From assembly GCF_008254045.1 (NCBI RefSeq), contig NZ_CP042425.1:4092001-4156000 (forward strand): 64,000 bases of DNA, written 5' to 3'. The notes beneath the pieces were generated by a model that did no database searches, was not told the origin of the DNA, and saw only the letters and a list, made by a program, of their open reading frames with translations. Of the stretch, positions 46,576 to 54,162 are shown piece after piece. The translations under genes and the position numbers were made by a program. The DNA is from Limnoglobus roseus. GTDB lineage: Bacteria > Planctomycetota > Planctomycetia > Gemmatales > Gemmataceae. Within the stretch, counting starts at the first letter, position 1; every line of letters starts with the position of its first letter.

Positions 46576-46818
46576 ATGCTAGACGAACAAGAATGCGCCG
46601 ATTTAACCTCAACCTGTCAAGTGCTGAGAGACGCCGGTTACGGGGAGGTGGTATGGGCGATGGAACATTGCGACGTATACCGGGTAACGTCCGGCCGGTT
46701 GAACGTCGCAAAGTTGGGCAGAACTCTAAATCTCACTCCGTATCAGACTGCCAAAACATTACGAGAAGTGCGTAGGGTAGCGAACGAATTCAGGCCCAAA
46801 GAACTAGATAAGGAATGA
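46576..46818 (+). CDS. Small phage protein, first of the rightward block
   Basis: An 80-residue, mainly helical protein. Its C-terminal half (NVAKLGRTLNLTPYQTAKTLREVRRVANEF) resembles a helix-turn-helix of the MarR/LysR-winged type in miniature. The start is directly downstream of the CTAGATAC motif and has no Shine-Dalgarno site. It overlaps the tail terminator gene by four bases (ATGA). It could be a regulator or a small structural accessory; unknown. Confidence 0.62.
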   Translation: MLDEQECADLTSTCQVLRDAGYGEVVWAMEHCDVYRVTSGRLNVAKLGRTLNLTPYQTAKTLREVRRVANEFRPKELDKE

Positions 46819-47258
46819 TCGAAGCAATCGTATACGCTCGCCTCACTGCCAATACCTCACTGGCAACCGCCCTGTCTGGTCGCATCTATCCAGCGATACC
46901 GGAAGAGAACATTCCGGCGCTACCTCACCTCGTTTACAATTGCTCTCTCAGCCAAAGTATCCAGACACTTGAGGGAATGGCCGGGTTGGAACAATACTCG
47001 GTTGACGTGACCGTATATCACCGTGACTGGCAGTTAGCGCTAAGTCTGGCAGCGCAAGTCAAAGAGTCGATGAATGGTTGGAGAAGTAGCGGGAAGGTTG
47101 GGCCGGTGTTGTCCTCTACACTTCAGTCCAGCGCCCTGGTTGCCGAGAGTGGAGCCGCTACTCAAACCTACCAACTTTGGATCAACGAATACCTCACGCC
47201 AGAATACGTATTAGACTTTTCAATTCCTGACAATTCACAATACCTACTTTTGATCTAA
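46815..47258 (+). CDS. Tail terminator / tail completion protein (DUF3168)
   Basis: A 147-residue protein with the DUF3168 pattern: an N-terminal helix (IEAIVYARLTANTSLATALSGRIYPAIPEENIPALPHLVYN), a strand YSVDVTVYHRDW, then an amphipathic helix (ALSLAAQVKESMNGW) and a final beta pair. In HK97- and lambda-like phages this protein caps the tail tube and joins it to the head. In those phages the gene normally lies between the gp10-like and tail-tube genes. Here it is about 11.6 kb upstream of that place, next to fibre genes. Confidence 0.8.
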   Translation: MIEAIVYARLTANTSLATALSGRIYPAIPEENIPALPHLVYNCSLSQSIQTLEGMAGLEQYSVDVTVYHRDWQLALSLAAQVKESMNGWRSSGKVGPVLSSTLQSSALVAESGAATQTYQLWINEYLTPEYVLDFSIPDNSQYLLLI

Positions 47259-47276
47259 AAATTTGACGCCAGACTA

Positions 47277-47287
47277 CTTTATAAGGT
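47277..47287 (+). promoter_or_regulatory. Phage intergenic motif, copy 2 (CTTTATAAGG)
   Basis: Its first base is 11 bases before the ATG at 47288. TTGACG lies eight bases upstream, too close for a standard -35. Confidence 0.55.
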
Positions 47288-48361
47288 ATGGCAGACAATA
47301 TAGTAATTAAAGACGGTGGCGGAACAAGTGTAGTAATTGCCACCGATCAAGTGGGAAGTGTCCAGTACCCAATTCACAAGGTAGCGTTTGGCGTTGACGG
47401 CGTCGCAACAGCGGTAGACGGCGACAATCCGTTGCCAGTCACCTTAGCCGAGTCGATGACGGTTAGCGGCACGGTGGCCGTTTCAAGCGTCTCAACGGCC
47501 GTTCCCATCACGGATAACTCAGGCTCACTGACGGTTGACGGAACTGTAGCCGTGTCGAGTGTAGGCGGAACCGTGGCAGTAAGTATCGCCTCTGCCCTTC
47601 CGATTACCGATAACTCTGGATCACTGACGATTGATGACGGCGGCGGTTCTATCACGATAGACGGCACGGTGGCCGTTTCCGGCGTGTCTGGGACCGTTCA
47701 CGTCGATGACAATTCAGGCTCACTGACCGTAGACGGAACCGTAGCCGTTAGCAGTGTGGGGGGAACGGTGGCCGTTAGCGGCACGGTAGCCGTTTCCGCC
47801 ATCTCAACCGCAGTGCCGATCACGGATAACTCTGGTTCCTTGACGGTGGACGGAACGGTAGCAATTGACACAACCGGCCTTCGATCCGTCGTCGCCGTTG
47901 AGATCACCCGGCCGAGCGACACGACCGCTTACGCCATTGGCGACAGTGTCAACACCAGCACCTCCGCACCAACGGTAATCACGTTCCCGAACTTTGCGAG
48001 AACGTCAGGCGGTTCCGGCTACATTGTTAGCGCCGTTCTCTCAACTGACAAAAAGTCCATCACGCCACGTATTCGGGTTCACCTGTTCTCAAGTTCGCCA
48101 ACACTGGTCAACGACAACACCGCATATTCCAGCCTTTATGCGGATAACACAAAGCGAATCGGTTTCTTCGAACTTCCGGCGATGATTACCGGCAGCGATA
48201 CGACCAATTCGACAGAGTCCTATAGCCAGGACAACACACTACGAATACCGTTCACGGCCGTATCCACACGCTCAATTTATGCCGTGTTGGAGACGTTGGA
48301 CGTGTTCACACCGGCGAGCGGACAAAAATTTAAATTGACACTTACAGGGGACTTAGACTAA
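47288..48361 (+). CDS. Repeat-rich phage fibre or decoration protein
   Basis: A 357-residue protein. Residues about 55-200 are degenerate repeats of TDNSGSLTVDGTVAVSSVGGTVAVS, a beta-strand-rich pattern expected to form a fibrous or helical stalk. Repeats are visible at DNA level too (47455-47880) but diverged. The C-terminal 155 residues are globular and Ser/Thr-rich, ending in ETLDVFTPASGQKFKLTLTGDLD. That last peptide is duplicated in the small gene at 48515. It is most likely a tail-fibre or virion surface protein involved in host contact. Its stop overlaps the next start (TAATG). Confidence 0.78.
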   Translation: MADNIVIKDGGGTSVVIATDQVGSVQYPIHKVAFGVDGVATAVDGDNPLPVTLAESMTVSGTVAVSSVSTAVPITDNSGSLTVDGTVAVSSVGGTVAVSIASALPITDNSGSLTIDDGGGSITIDGTVAVSGVSGTVHVDDNSGSLTVDGTVAVSSVGGTVAVSGTVAVSAISTAVPITDNSGSLTVDGTVAIDTTGLRSVVAVEITRPSDTTAYAIGDSVNTSTSAPTVITFPNFARTSGGSGYIVSAVLSTDKKSITPRIRVHLFSSSPTLVNDNTAYSSLYADNTKRIGFFELPAMITGSDTTNSTESYSQDNTLRIPFTAVSTRSIYAVLETLDVFTPASGQKFKLTLTGDLD

Positions 48362-48537
48362 TGAAAAAACAGAAAACGCTATTTGACAGGGAAGTAGTAT
48401 TTGAATCAACGGAACACAAGAACGAGTATGACATTAAATTCATTACGCCAGAAAAGTTCATCGAGCTAATAAAAGATCTCTATGAACGCTTGGAAATAGT
48501 AGAGGTTAAAGAAGATGAGCATCAACAGAAAACGTAA
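48361..48537 (+). CDS. Small phage protein after the fibre gene
   Basis: A 58-residue, Lys/Glu-rich, helical protein (KFIELIKDLYERLEIVEVKEDE), starting at the fibre gene's TAATG overlap. A similar arrangement recurs at 49602, where a 55-residue helical protein also starting MKK follows another small structural gene. They may be fibre assembly chaperones, but sequence similarity between the two is weak. Confidence 0.6.
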   Translation: MKKQKTLFDREVVFESTEHKNEYDIKFITPEKFIELIKDLYERLEIVEVKEDEHQQKT

Positions 48538-48622
48538 CCGCCGGTTCCTCGAAACATTGGACGTGTTCACGCCAGCGAGCGGACAAAAATTTAAATTAAC
48601 ACTGACGGGGGACTTAGACTAG
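48515..48622 (+). CDS. Mini-gene carrying a duplicate of the fibre C-terminal peptide
   Basis: The 35-residue product joins MSINRKRNRRF, which resembles the N-terminus of the gene at 49013 (MVNRKRNRRFL), to LETLDVFTPASGQKFKLTLTGDLD, identical to the end of the fibre protein. All nucleotide differences across the shared 24 codons are synonymous. It overlaps the preceding gene by 23 bases in another frame, and its TAG shares a base with the next GTG. It looks like a chimera made by recombination and then kept under selection. Confidence 0.6.
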   Translation: MSINRKRNRRFLETLDVFTPASGQKFKLTLTGDLD

Positions 48623-49026
48623 TGGGCAAGAGAAATACAATTGTCTTTACGTCGGGTTGCTTTGATATCTTACACGTCGGGCATCTTTCCACGTTGGAGT
48701 TTGCCAAGGCACAAGGGGATATCCTGATTGTCGGCATGAACTCAGACGAGAGCGTTAGCCGGTTGAAGCCCGGCAGACCCGTCAACAAAAGACCTGACAG
48801 GGTGAAAATTTTGATGGCCTTAGAGATCGTAAATTGCGTAATTATCTTTGACCAGGACACGCCGTTAGAGCTCATCAAGATCATGAAGCCTGACGTGATT
48901 GTCAAGGGCGGGGATTACGAGGCAAAGGACGTTGTCGGTTACGGTTTGGCCGAAGTCCGTATCGCCCCTTACCTCCCCGGCTACTCAACCACAAGAATAC
49001 TAGAGGCGATAAATGGTCAATCGTAA
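48622..49026 (+). CDS. RfaE2/HldE-type nucleotidyltransferase
   Basis: A 134-residue cytidylyltransferase-fold enzyme. Seen motifs are FTSGCFDILHVGHLSTLEFAK with the HxGH nucleotide site, VGMNSDESVSRLK, RPVNKRPDRVKIL, and KPDVIVKGGDYEAKDVVG then GYSTTRILEAI. These match the adenylyltransferase domain of HldE (RfaE domain II), which makes ADP-heptose from heptose 1-phosphate. The kinase half is absent. It begins at a GTG overlapping the previous stop. It lies among fibre-type genes in the virion module, so it could supply an activated sugar that modifies a virion or host-surface glycan; that is inference. Confidence 0.85.
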   Translation: MGKRNTIVFTSGCFDILHVGHLSTLEFAKAQGDILIVGMNSDESVSRLKPGRPVNKRPDRVKILMALEIVNCVIIFDQDTPLELIKIMKPDVIVKGGDYEAKDVVGYGLAEVRIAPYLPGYSTTRILEAINGQS

Positions 49027-49216
49027 GCGTAATCGGCGGTTCCTTCGATCCTCACCCAACGTAGCAACCTCGACAGCACCGGGCGGCGGCGCACCAGTAA
49101 ACCCACTTAGAGCCTTTGTCGCCGGACAGCAATCGACAGGACAAGGCCCACGGCTCACCGGGGAAGACGTTATTCTCCGCACGAATATTGAAGTAGAAGC
49201 AATTATACACAGGTAA
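49013..49216 (+). CDS. Small basic phage protein
   Basis: A 67-residue protein starting MVNRKRNRRFLRSSPN, then Gly/Pro-rich, with a short C-terminal strand (DVILRTNIEVEAIIHR). It overlaps the RfaE2-like gene by 14 bases in another frame. The basic N-terminus is shared with the mini-gene at 48515, showing exchange of modules. Function unknown. Confidence 0.6.
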   Translation: MVNRKRNRRFLRSSPNVATSTAPGGGAPVNPLRAFVAGQQSTGQGPRLTGEDVILRTNIEVEAIIHR

Positions 49217-49221
49217 CATTT

Positions 49222-49602
49222 ATGGCATCATCACCAACATACGCAAGCACGCCCCGAAACGGCTCTCTCCAACTGAACAACGCCAGTAGCACCACTGCGG
49301 CAGCATTCAGCAACATCACACCTGTCTCAGCGGGTACCAGAATTCGAGAGATTCGAGTATCAAGCGGACCAACGACCGCACCAGGGGGAACAACGAAAGT
49401 TCTTCTATTGGTCAACGACGGAACCAACGACAGAATTTTAGACGTGTTTTCAATGACCAACACAACGGACACACAACAAGCCGTGTTCCGATACGACAAT
49501 TTAATCCTCCCAACGGGTTACAGTCTTAAAGGTGTGACACGAACGGCCTTGACCTCGGGCGCAACCTTAGACTTTCTCGCATTCGGAGAGGACTTGACGT
49601 AA
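49222..49602 (+). CDS. Phage structural-type protein of unknown function
   Basis: A 126-residue Thr/Ser-rich, beta-rich protein (NGSLQLNNASSTTAAAFSNIT, RIREIRVSSGPTTAPGGTTKVLLLVNDG, RYDNLILPTGYSLKG). The pattern fits a small virion or fibre domain. It starts five bases after the preceding gene, and its stop overlaps the next start (TAATG). No enzymatic residues are apparent. Confidence 0.65.
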   Translation: MASSPTYASTPRNGSLQLNNASSTTAAAFSNITPVSAGTRIREIRVSSGPTTAPGGTTKVLLLVNDGTNDRILDVFSMTNTTDTQQAVFRYDNLILPTGYSLKGVTRTALTSGATLDFLAFGEDLT

Positions 49603-49769
49603 TGAAAAAAGTAAATCCTGAACTTAGACAGCGTATCTACGAATTGGTAAATGAGTTTGTCCAAAAGGTAGAGACAGAGTTCCAAGGCGAGTCGGAAGAT
49701 TGCGTGTTTCCTCTTATGTTCCGCTTTTTTGACTTGGCAAATCAAGCATACAAAGACGGAAAGAAATAA
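49602..49769 (+). CDS. Small helical phage protein
   Basis: A 55-residue product, MKKVNPELRQRIYELVNEF followed by more amphipathic helix and a Lys-rich end. It starts at a TAATG overlap. Its position parallels the 58-residue gene at 48361. It lies three bases before the SGNH gene. Confidence 0.6.
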   Translation: MKKVNPELRQRIYELVNEFVQKVETEFQGESEDCVFPLMFRFFDLANQAYKDGKK

Positions 49770-49772
49770 AAA

Positions 49773-51092
49773 ATGATTCTAGGATATGGCAAAGAAAAGC
49801 CCGATTTCCGCAAGCCCTACACGGATGGCCGGATTGTTGGCAGTCCGCCTACTGGTGTGCCGAGTCCGACACAGATTGCCGGGTTGAGTGCCTATTACAC
49901 GGCCTCTAGCCTCGCCGACAACAAAGGGGACGGAACCAATATCACCAGTTGGCCAGACGTGGCAGGGCAATACCCGCTCAACTACGTTCAAGGGACGGCA
50001 ACGTATTACAGTTCCAATTTATCCCAAGAGAAACGGCCGTTCGTGTGGTTCCTCAGCGGCAACAATGCGGCCGGGGTTTTCAACAATCCCACCTACGTTA
50101 CCAACGCTCGCCGCATGTCCTGCTTTCTCGTTATCGACCTCGATTCAATCGACCGCAACAGTTATCCAATCAACATCGGCTCTTTCGACCTCGCACTCCA
50201 AGTCATGAACGGAATCGTGCGTTGGTATGACGGCGGAAACACCTACACAACAACTTTTAAAGTTCCCACCAATCGAAGAATCGCAATTCTCGTAACGTGT
50301 AACGACCAATCTACCAAAGTCTACGTCGATAGCGTATCCAACGTCCAAACACTCACGGCCAATGGATCAGGCCGATATACTGGCCTCAATCTCGGCCACA
50401 CAAGTTCTCCAGCACACGGAAAAATCTACGAATTCGGTATTTATCGACGTGACCTAACGACAAACGAAGCAAGCCAATTTTTTGAATATTGTCGAGTGAA
50501 TTACGACACGGGAAGCGCCGCAGAAACGCCATTGGGTAGAGTCATTTTTGAAGGTGATTCCATCATGGAAGGGTTCGGCTCAACACGTGGCCGAAACATC
50601 TCAGACCGCCTGAAAGTGAACAAGAATTGGCATTGTCATAATTTCGGGCTTTATGGTCAATTTGTTACTGACATGACATCCGACCAAAGTGAAATCAACA
50701 CACCTTACGCCAATTCATCAAACTGGTTATTCTTCATTGGTGGAATCAACGATATTGCGTCTGGTAACAGTGCGGCAACAGTCCACACCAGGATAAACAC
50801 GTATCTAACGGCCGCTATATCAGGCGGTTTCTCAAAGGCCAATATTGTCGTATTCACACTGTCCAGCAATCGAGAACAGACGGTTAGGGACGACGTGAAC
50901 ACGTTGATTCGAGCTAACTACACGTCCTATGCTGGCCAATTGGTAGACGTGGCAGCCGATCCGTTCTTAGGTGTCACTTTAGCGGGCGGTTTCCTGAACA
51001 GTGCCGCTTATACAGACTTAGTTCACCCGACAGACTTAGGTTACGCCTACTATGCGGAACTCATCAGAAACTCAATCACCTTACCGTTTTAA
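49773..51092 (+). CDS. Phage tail-associated LamG-like plus SGNH/GDSL esterase
   Basis: A 439-residue protein. Residues about 30-245 form a concanavalin-like (LamG) domain (LSAYYTASSLADNKGDGTNITSWPDVAGQYP, KIYEFGIYRRDLTTNEASQ). The C-terminal 180 residues are an SGNH hydrolase. Block I is FEGDSIMEGFG with the catalytic Ser, block II a Gly in the NFGLYGQ segment, block III FIGGINDIA, and block V TDLVHPTDLG with the Asp-His pair. Such enzymes on tails deacetylate or trim surface polysaccharide, a plausible step in adsorption to a planctomycete envelope. It ends the host-interaction cluster. Confidence 0.85.
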   Translation: MILGYGKEKPDFRKPYTDGRIVGSPPTGVPSPTQIAGLSAYYTASSLADNKGDGTNITSWPDVAGQYPLNYVQGTATYYSSNLSQEKRPFVWFLSGNNAAGVFNNPTYVTNARRMSCFLVIDLDSIDRNSYPINIGSFDLALQVMNGIVRWYDGGNTYTTTFKVPTNRRIAILVTCNDQSTKVYVDSVSNVQTLTANGSGRYTGLNLGHTSSPAHGKIYEFGIYRRDLTTNEASQFFEYCRVNYDTGSAAETPLGRVIFEGDSIMEGFGSTRGRNISDRLKVNKNWHCHNFGLYGQFVTDMTSDQSEINTPYANSSNWLFFIGGINDIASGNSAATVHTRINTYLTAAISGGFSKANIVVFTLSSNREQTVRDDVNTLIRANYTSYAGQLVDVAADPFLGVTLAGGFLNSAAYTDLVHPTDLGYAYYAELIRNSITLPF

Positions 51093-51103
51093 CAATCAGG
51101 CCA

Positions 51104-51114
51104 CTATATAAGAG
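51104..51114 (+). promoter_or_regulatory. Phage intergenic motif, copy 3 (CTATATAAGAG)
   Basis: Its first base is 12 bases before the ATG at 51116, in a 23-base gap. Confidence 0.55.
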
Positions 51115-51115
51115 C

Positions 51116-51421
51116 ATGAACATTAACTATGCGGGCATTGGCCTCTTGTTTCTGGCCGTGTATCAGGCCACTGTATTGGACTTCCCATCGGCTCTACAGT
51201 CCTTATTCGCCGCACTCACGGCCTTTGGTGTCAAGGTAGCAGTGAGCAGGGGGATTAGGCAGAACAACCTATTGACAGACCATCTGTTGATGAACGCCAG
51301 GTCGCACACTCGTGACGTAGAGGCTAAGGTTGATGCCGTTGCCAATAGTATTGAGGGCTACCACTTGTTAGCCATACCCAAAGCAGAGGTAGAGCCTTTA
51401 GTAAATAAAGAATCGGAATGA
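51116..51421 (+). CDS. Small membrane protein, possibly holin-like
   Basis: A 101-residue protein. The N-terminal 45 residues hold one or two hydrophobic segments (YAGIGLLFLAVYQATVLDF, LQSLFAALTAFGVKVAV). A charged helical tail follows. Size and topology resemble holins or short tail-associated membrane proteins, but no endolysin is adjacent, so holin is only one option. It has its own upstream motif. Confidence 0.6.
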   Translation: MNINYAGIGLLFLAVYQATVLDFPSALQSLFAALTAFGVKVAVSRGIRQNNLLTDHLLMNARSHTRDVEAKVDAVANSIEGYHLLAIPKAEVEPLVNKESE

Positions 51422-51607
51422 TTGGCATTGGCATTGAATGTTAAAGATTAAAGGTTTACTATCGGGATATAATGACACTAAGACGAGTGTCTATGCTTTG
51501 ACGCTAGGATAACGGTCCAAGTGTTGGAGGGTGGTCCCCTGGAGACGCCCACGCTCGCCGCTGAAAACGAAAGCCACAATCAAGTAAGGCTCCACAAAGA
51601 GAAAATT
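51422..51607 (+). promoter_or_regulatory. Non-coding stretch before the packaging genes
   Basis: About 185 bases contain a TATAAT at 51468-51473, a stem-loop GACACT/AGTGTC at 51474-51491, and a variant of the phage motif with one extra G (CTAGGATAACGG at 51504-51515) preceded directly by TTGACG. Lying just before the small terminase region, it is also a candidate location for cos or pac. That is inference from position only. Confidence 0.45.
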
Positions 51608-51820
51608 ATGAACGAAGCACAAGCCATTGACATAGCCAAACTATACGAGCGGATGAGAGACGGACTGAAGCCAAGGCCGGAACCTGTAGACGCCCTGGTT
51701 GATTGGACGAAGACGATACCTCACCCGTGGAGAGTTGCGTGTCTTACCAGTGTCGGTGACGTGTTGACGTTGATTATCGAGAGGAAAGGGAGCCATCCGT
51801 GCGAGTCCCAAATTATTTAA
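51608..51820 (+). CDS. Small phage protein before the small terminase
   Basis: The 70-residue product starts at 51608 (MNEAQAIDIAKLYERM); an upstream extension to 51521 has no clear start signal. It is helical at the N-terminus, and ends with a strand pair (VACLTSVGDVLTLIIERKG). It overlaps the terminase small-subunit gene by 22 bases. Function unknown. Confidence 0.6.
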   Translation: MNEAQAIDIAKLYERMRDGLKPRPEPVDALVDWTKTIPHPWRVACLTSVGDVLTLIIERKGSHPCESQII

Positions 51821-52110
51821 AGGGCCAAGCCGCTGAGTTCTGGCGTAGTCACTATGCCAGACTTGTGAAGCAGGGAATTCTAGACCCGGATCAGGACACG
51901 GAAACTTTCGTTATCGTGTGTAAGTTGTGGTATGTCATTCAGAATACAGACCCGATGGACGAACAAGGTAAGGCCGGTGTGCGGTTCATGTCGGCCTTGA
52001 AACTGTATCAAGCCTACGCCAAGCAATTCGGAATGACGCCGAAGGATCGTAAGGCGAGCAAAGTAGACAGTGCTAAGAGCATTGAAGAGGCATTGGGAAG
52101 GGTTGAGTAA
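51799..52110 (+). CDS. Terminase small subunit, P27 family
   Basis: A 103-residue protein with the P27 pattern: VPNYLKGQAAEFWRSHYARLVKQGILDPDQDTETFVIVCKLWYVIQ, followed by a helical segment and a basic/acidic C-terminus. It should bind phage DNA at the packaging site and regulate the large subunit. The start is GTG at 51799. The stop overlaps the HNH start (TAATG). P27-type subunits go with HK97-like cos phages. Confidence 0.82.
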   Translation: MRVPNYLKGQAAEFWRSHYARLVKQGILDPDQDTETFVIVCKLWYVIQNTDPMDEQGKAGVRFMSALKLYQAYAKQFGMTPKDRKASKVDSAKSIEEALGRVE

Positions 52111-52349
52111 TGCCCTGGAAACCGCCCGCCTTTCGCTTCAAAAAGCCACACGTCCCACGCCCCCAATACGGAAAAGACCATAAGGCTATGCGGGAGCAGT
52201 TGCTCGATACCCATCCTCTCTGTCAGATGTGTGAGAAGGAATGGTCAGTGGAGGCACACCACTTACGGTATCCGGCACGGTCAATAACTGACTACCTCGC
52301 ACTCTGTGTAACGTGTCACAAGCAAGTTGAAAGAGAGAAGCAAGGGTGA
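52110..52349 (+). CDS. HNH endonuclease
   Basis: A 79-residue HNH nuclease with CQMC, then VEAHHLRYP as the HH of the motif, LALCVTCHKQVE as the second zinc pair and final His. Small HNH proteins beside terminase genes are needed for cos cleavage in HK97-like phages, and its place between small and large terminase fits that role. Both ends overlap neighbours, indicating coupled translation. Confidence 0.88.
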   Translation: MPWKPPAFRFKKPHVPRPQYGKDHKAMREQLLDTHPLCQMCEKEWSVEAHHLRYPARSITDYLALCVTCHKQVEREKQG

Positions 52350-52552
52350 AGCAAGTTTGGCAAGGCCACCACATCACATACGAGGACGGGCGGAAGCATC
52401 CTCCGGCCGAATGGATCGTTGACGTTACGAAGGGCGAACACTTCCTAATCACCCAACTACAGAGGTTCAAAAGCCTCAGCGAAGGGGCGAAAGCGGCAAT
52501 CCTTTACGAACTGTCTAGGATGCAAACGAGGAAGACTAAAGAGGACAAGTGA
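52346..52552 (+). CDS. Small phage protein between HNH and large terminase
   Basis: A 68-residue protein (KQVWQGHHITYEDGRKHPPAEWIVDVTKGEHFLI, then a basic helix). It starts at GTG in a GTGA overlap with the HNH gene and ends in a GTGA overlap with the terminase. It has no recognised family; the tight coupling suggests a packaging accessory. Confidence 0.62.
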   Translation: MKQVWQGHHITYEDGRKHPPAEWIVDVTKGEHFLITQLQRFKSLSEGAKAAILYELSRMQTRKTKEDK

Positions 52553-54135
52553 CTGAAGAGAAACAACAACCGCCAGCATGGGCAATCAAGACGAAGAGTG
52601 ACGAGCAAGCCTTACTAGAGGGTTGTTATTGGGACCAGGAGGCGGCTGATAAGATCATTTGGTTTATCGAAAAGCACTTCCGTAGCCAGCATATTCCCGG
52701 CAAGATCAAACTTAGACCAACACAAATCCAACTACTTCAAGAAATTGAAGGCTGGCGGTTGCCCGACGGCCGTAGACGGTGGCGTGTGGTAAACCTCCAT
52801 TGCCCTAAAAAGGGCTTTGGTAAAACCCTCATGACGGCCATTTATGCTTTCTATAGTATGCTGGCGAGTGGGGAACCATCCCCAACCGTGTTCACGGCAG
52901 CGGCGAACCGAACCAATGCGGCTCAGATTTACAAAGAAGTGAAATACGCTTTCGACAAGGCCAACCTTACGGACTTCACACGGCAGCGGGAACACATCAA
53001 AGAGATTGAAATCCCCAGCACCAACGGTCATTTTAAATCACTGACGGCTGACGCCAAATCTAATCACGGCTGGAACGTGTCTGTATTGATTGTCGATGAG
53101 GCGCACGTAGTGCCGGAACCTCTTTGGCACGCTCTCCGCTACGCTACCGATGCCCGGAATAACGGCCTTGTATTCGTCATCTCAACGGCAGGTGCGGAAA
53201 AGATCGGGTGGTACTACGACCTTTATTGTAAGTCCAAACGGGTTATCAGCGGCGAAGAGATCGACATCACTTACCTTCCGCTTGTGTATGAGGCGGACGC
53301 CGACGCCAAAGACTACGATGACCCGGCCCAATGGCGCAAGGCCAACCCTTATTTGGGATCAAAGGAATTCCCAGAGGATCAGTTCCGCAGAGACTACTAT
53401 TCTGCCAAGGCCGGCGGAATAGGCGAATACTATAATTTCCTGAATCTTAAAATGAACCTTTGGATTAGTGCGGCTAGTGGCCAGTGGTTCGACGTGTCAA
53501 ACTTCGATTCCTTCAAGCAACCAATGACGCCAGAAGAGTTAGTCAACTTCCGGTGTATGGGCGGGCTTGACCTCGGAATGACCACAGACCCGACCGCATG
53601 GGCCAAGATGTGGGACTTGGGGGAAGGCAAATACTATATCGAGTCCAAAGCATGGGTTCCCGCTGAGTCGATGAAGTATCGGAAATCGAAGAAACTACCT
53701 TTGTTCACCAACTATTCCGATATTGAACTTACCGACGGAGACATGGTCGATGCCGATTTAGTCAAAGGCCACATCCTAGCCGACTGTAAAAAGTTTAACA
53801 TCGAAGGCATTTACGCCGATACCACATCATCCTTCGTCCTCGGTAATCAGATCATGGAAGAGGGTTACAACTTCACACGTGTTTCGCCGTCCTTTCAGAC
53901 TTACAATCCGGCAATGCTTGAGTTTAAACGTGCTTACGACCAGGGCAGGATAACCCACAACGGTTCCACGTGGCTACGGTTCTGCCTCAGCAACGTGAGG
54001 ATTCAGGTGTCCAACACCAATGAAATACGCCCTACGAAGCGTAGCAAGATGGACCTGATCGACGGATTTTGTGCAGCCATTTTGCGATGTTCGGTCACAT
54101 CCAAGGGAATCAAAACCGTGTCGATGCCTTCGTAA
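52549..54135 (+). CDS. Terminase large subunit
   Basis: A 528-residue packaging motor and nuclease. The ATPase half has Walker A CPKKGFGKT (about 86-94) and Walker B VLIVDEAH (about 180-187), followed by the coupling motif VISTAG. The C-terminal RNase H-like nuclease has acidic residues in GGLDLGMTTD, GIYADTTSSF and KMDLIDGFCAA. It fits the HK97-type Terminase_1 family at a normal length. The start is GTG, overlapping the previous gene by four bases. A TTGACA and the phage motif follow the gene. Confidence 0.95.
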   Translation: MTEEKQQPPAWAIKTKSDEQALLEGCYWDQEAADKIIWFIEKHFRSQHIPGKIKLRPTQIQLLQEIEGWRLPDGRRRWRVVNLHCPKKGFGKTLMTAIYAFYSMLASGEPSPTVFTAAANRTNAAQIYKEVKYAFDKANLTDFTRQREHIKEIEIPSTNGHFKSLTADAKSNHGWNVSVLIVDEAHVVPEPLWHALRYATDARNNGLVFVISTAGAEKIGWYYDLYCKSKRVISGEEIDITYLPLVYEADADAKDYDDPAQWRKANPYLGSKEFPEDQFRRDYYSAKAGGIGEYYNFLNLKMNLWISAASGQWFDVSNFDSFKQPMTPEELVNFRCMGGLDLGMTTDPTAWAKMWDLGEGKYYIESKAWVPAESMKYRKSKKLPLFTNYSDIELTDGDMVDADLVKGHILADCKKFNIEGIYADTTSSFVLGNQIMEEGYNFTRVSPSFQTYNPAMLEFKRAYDQGRITHNGSTWLRFCLSNVRIQVSNTNEIRPTKRSKMDLIDGFCAAILRCSVTSKGIKTVSMPS

Positions 54136-54151
54136 TTTCTGATTGACATGA

Positions 54152-54162
54152 CTAGATAAAGC
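54152..54162 (+). promoter_or_regulatory. Phage intergenic motif, copy 4 (CTAGATAAAG)
   Basis: Its first base is 11 bases before the portal GTG at 54163. A perfect TTGACA lies only three bases upstream (54143-54148), which rules out normal -35/-10 spacing. Confidence 0.6.

Noticed and set aside
47263..47285. Conventional sigma-70 promoter TTGACG/TATAAG
   Set aside because: Spacing is only 11 bases; other motif copies have 0-8 base spacing or no TTGACA-like box, so a standard promoter does not explain them.
47455..47880. Repeats that might suggest a CRISPR array
   Set aside because: Units are coding, diverged, variable in spacing and in frame with a beta-rich fibre protein.
47288..51092. Diversity-generating retroelement acting on the fibre genes
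   Set aside because: No reverse transcriptase or template repeat is visible, and the duplicated peptide differs only by synonymous changes instead of adenine-directed variation.
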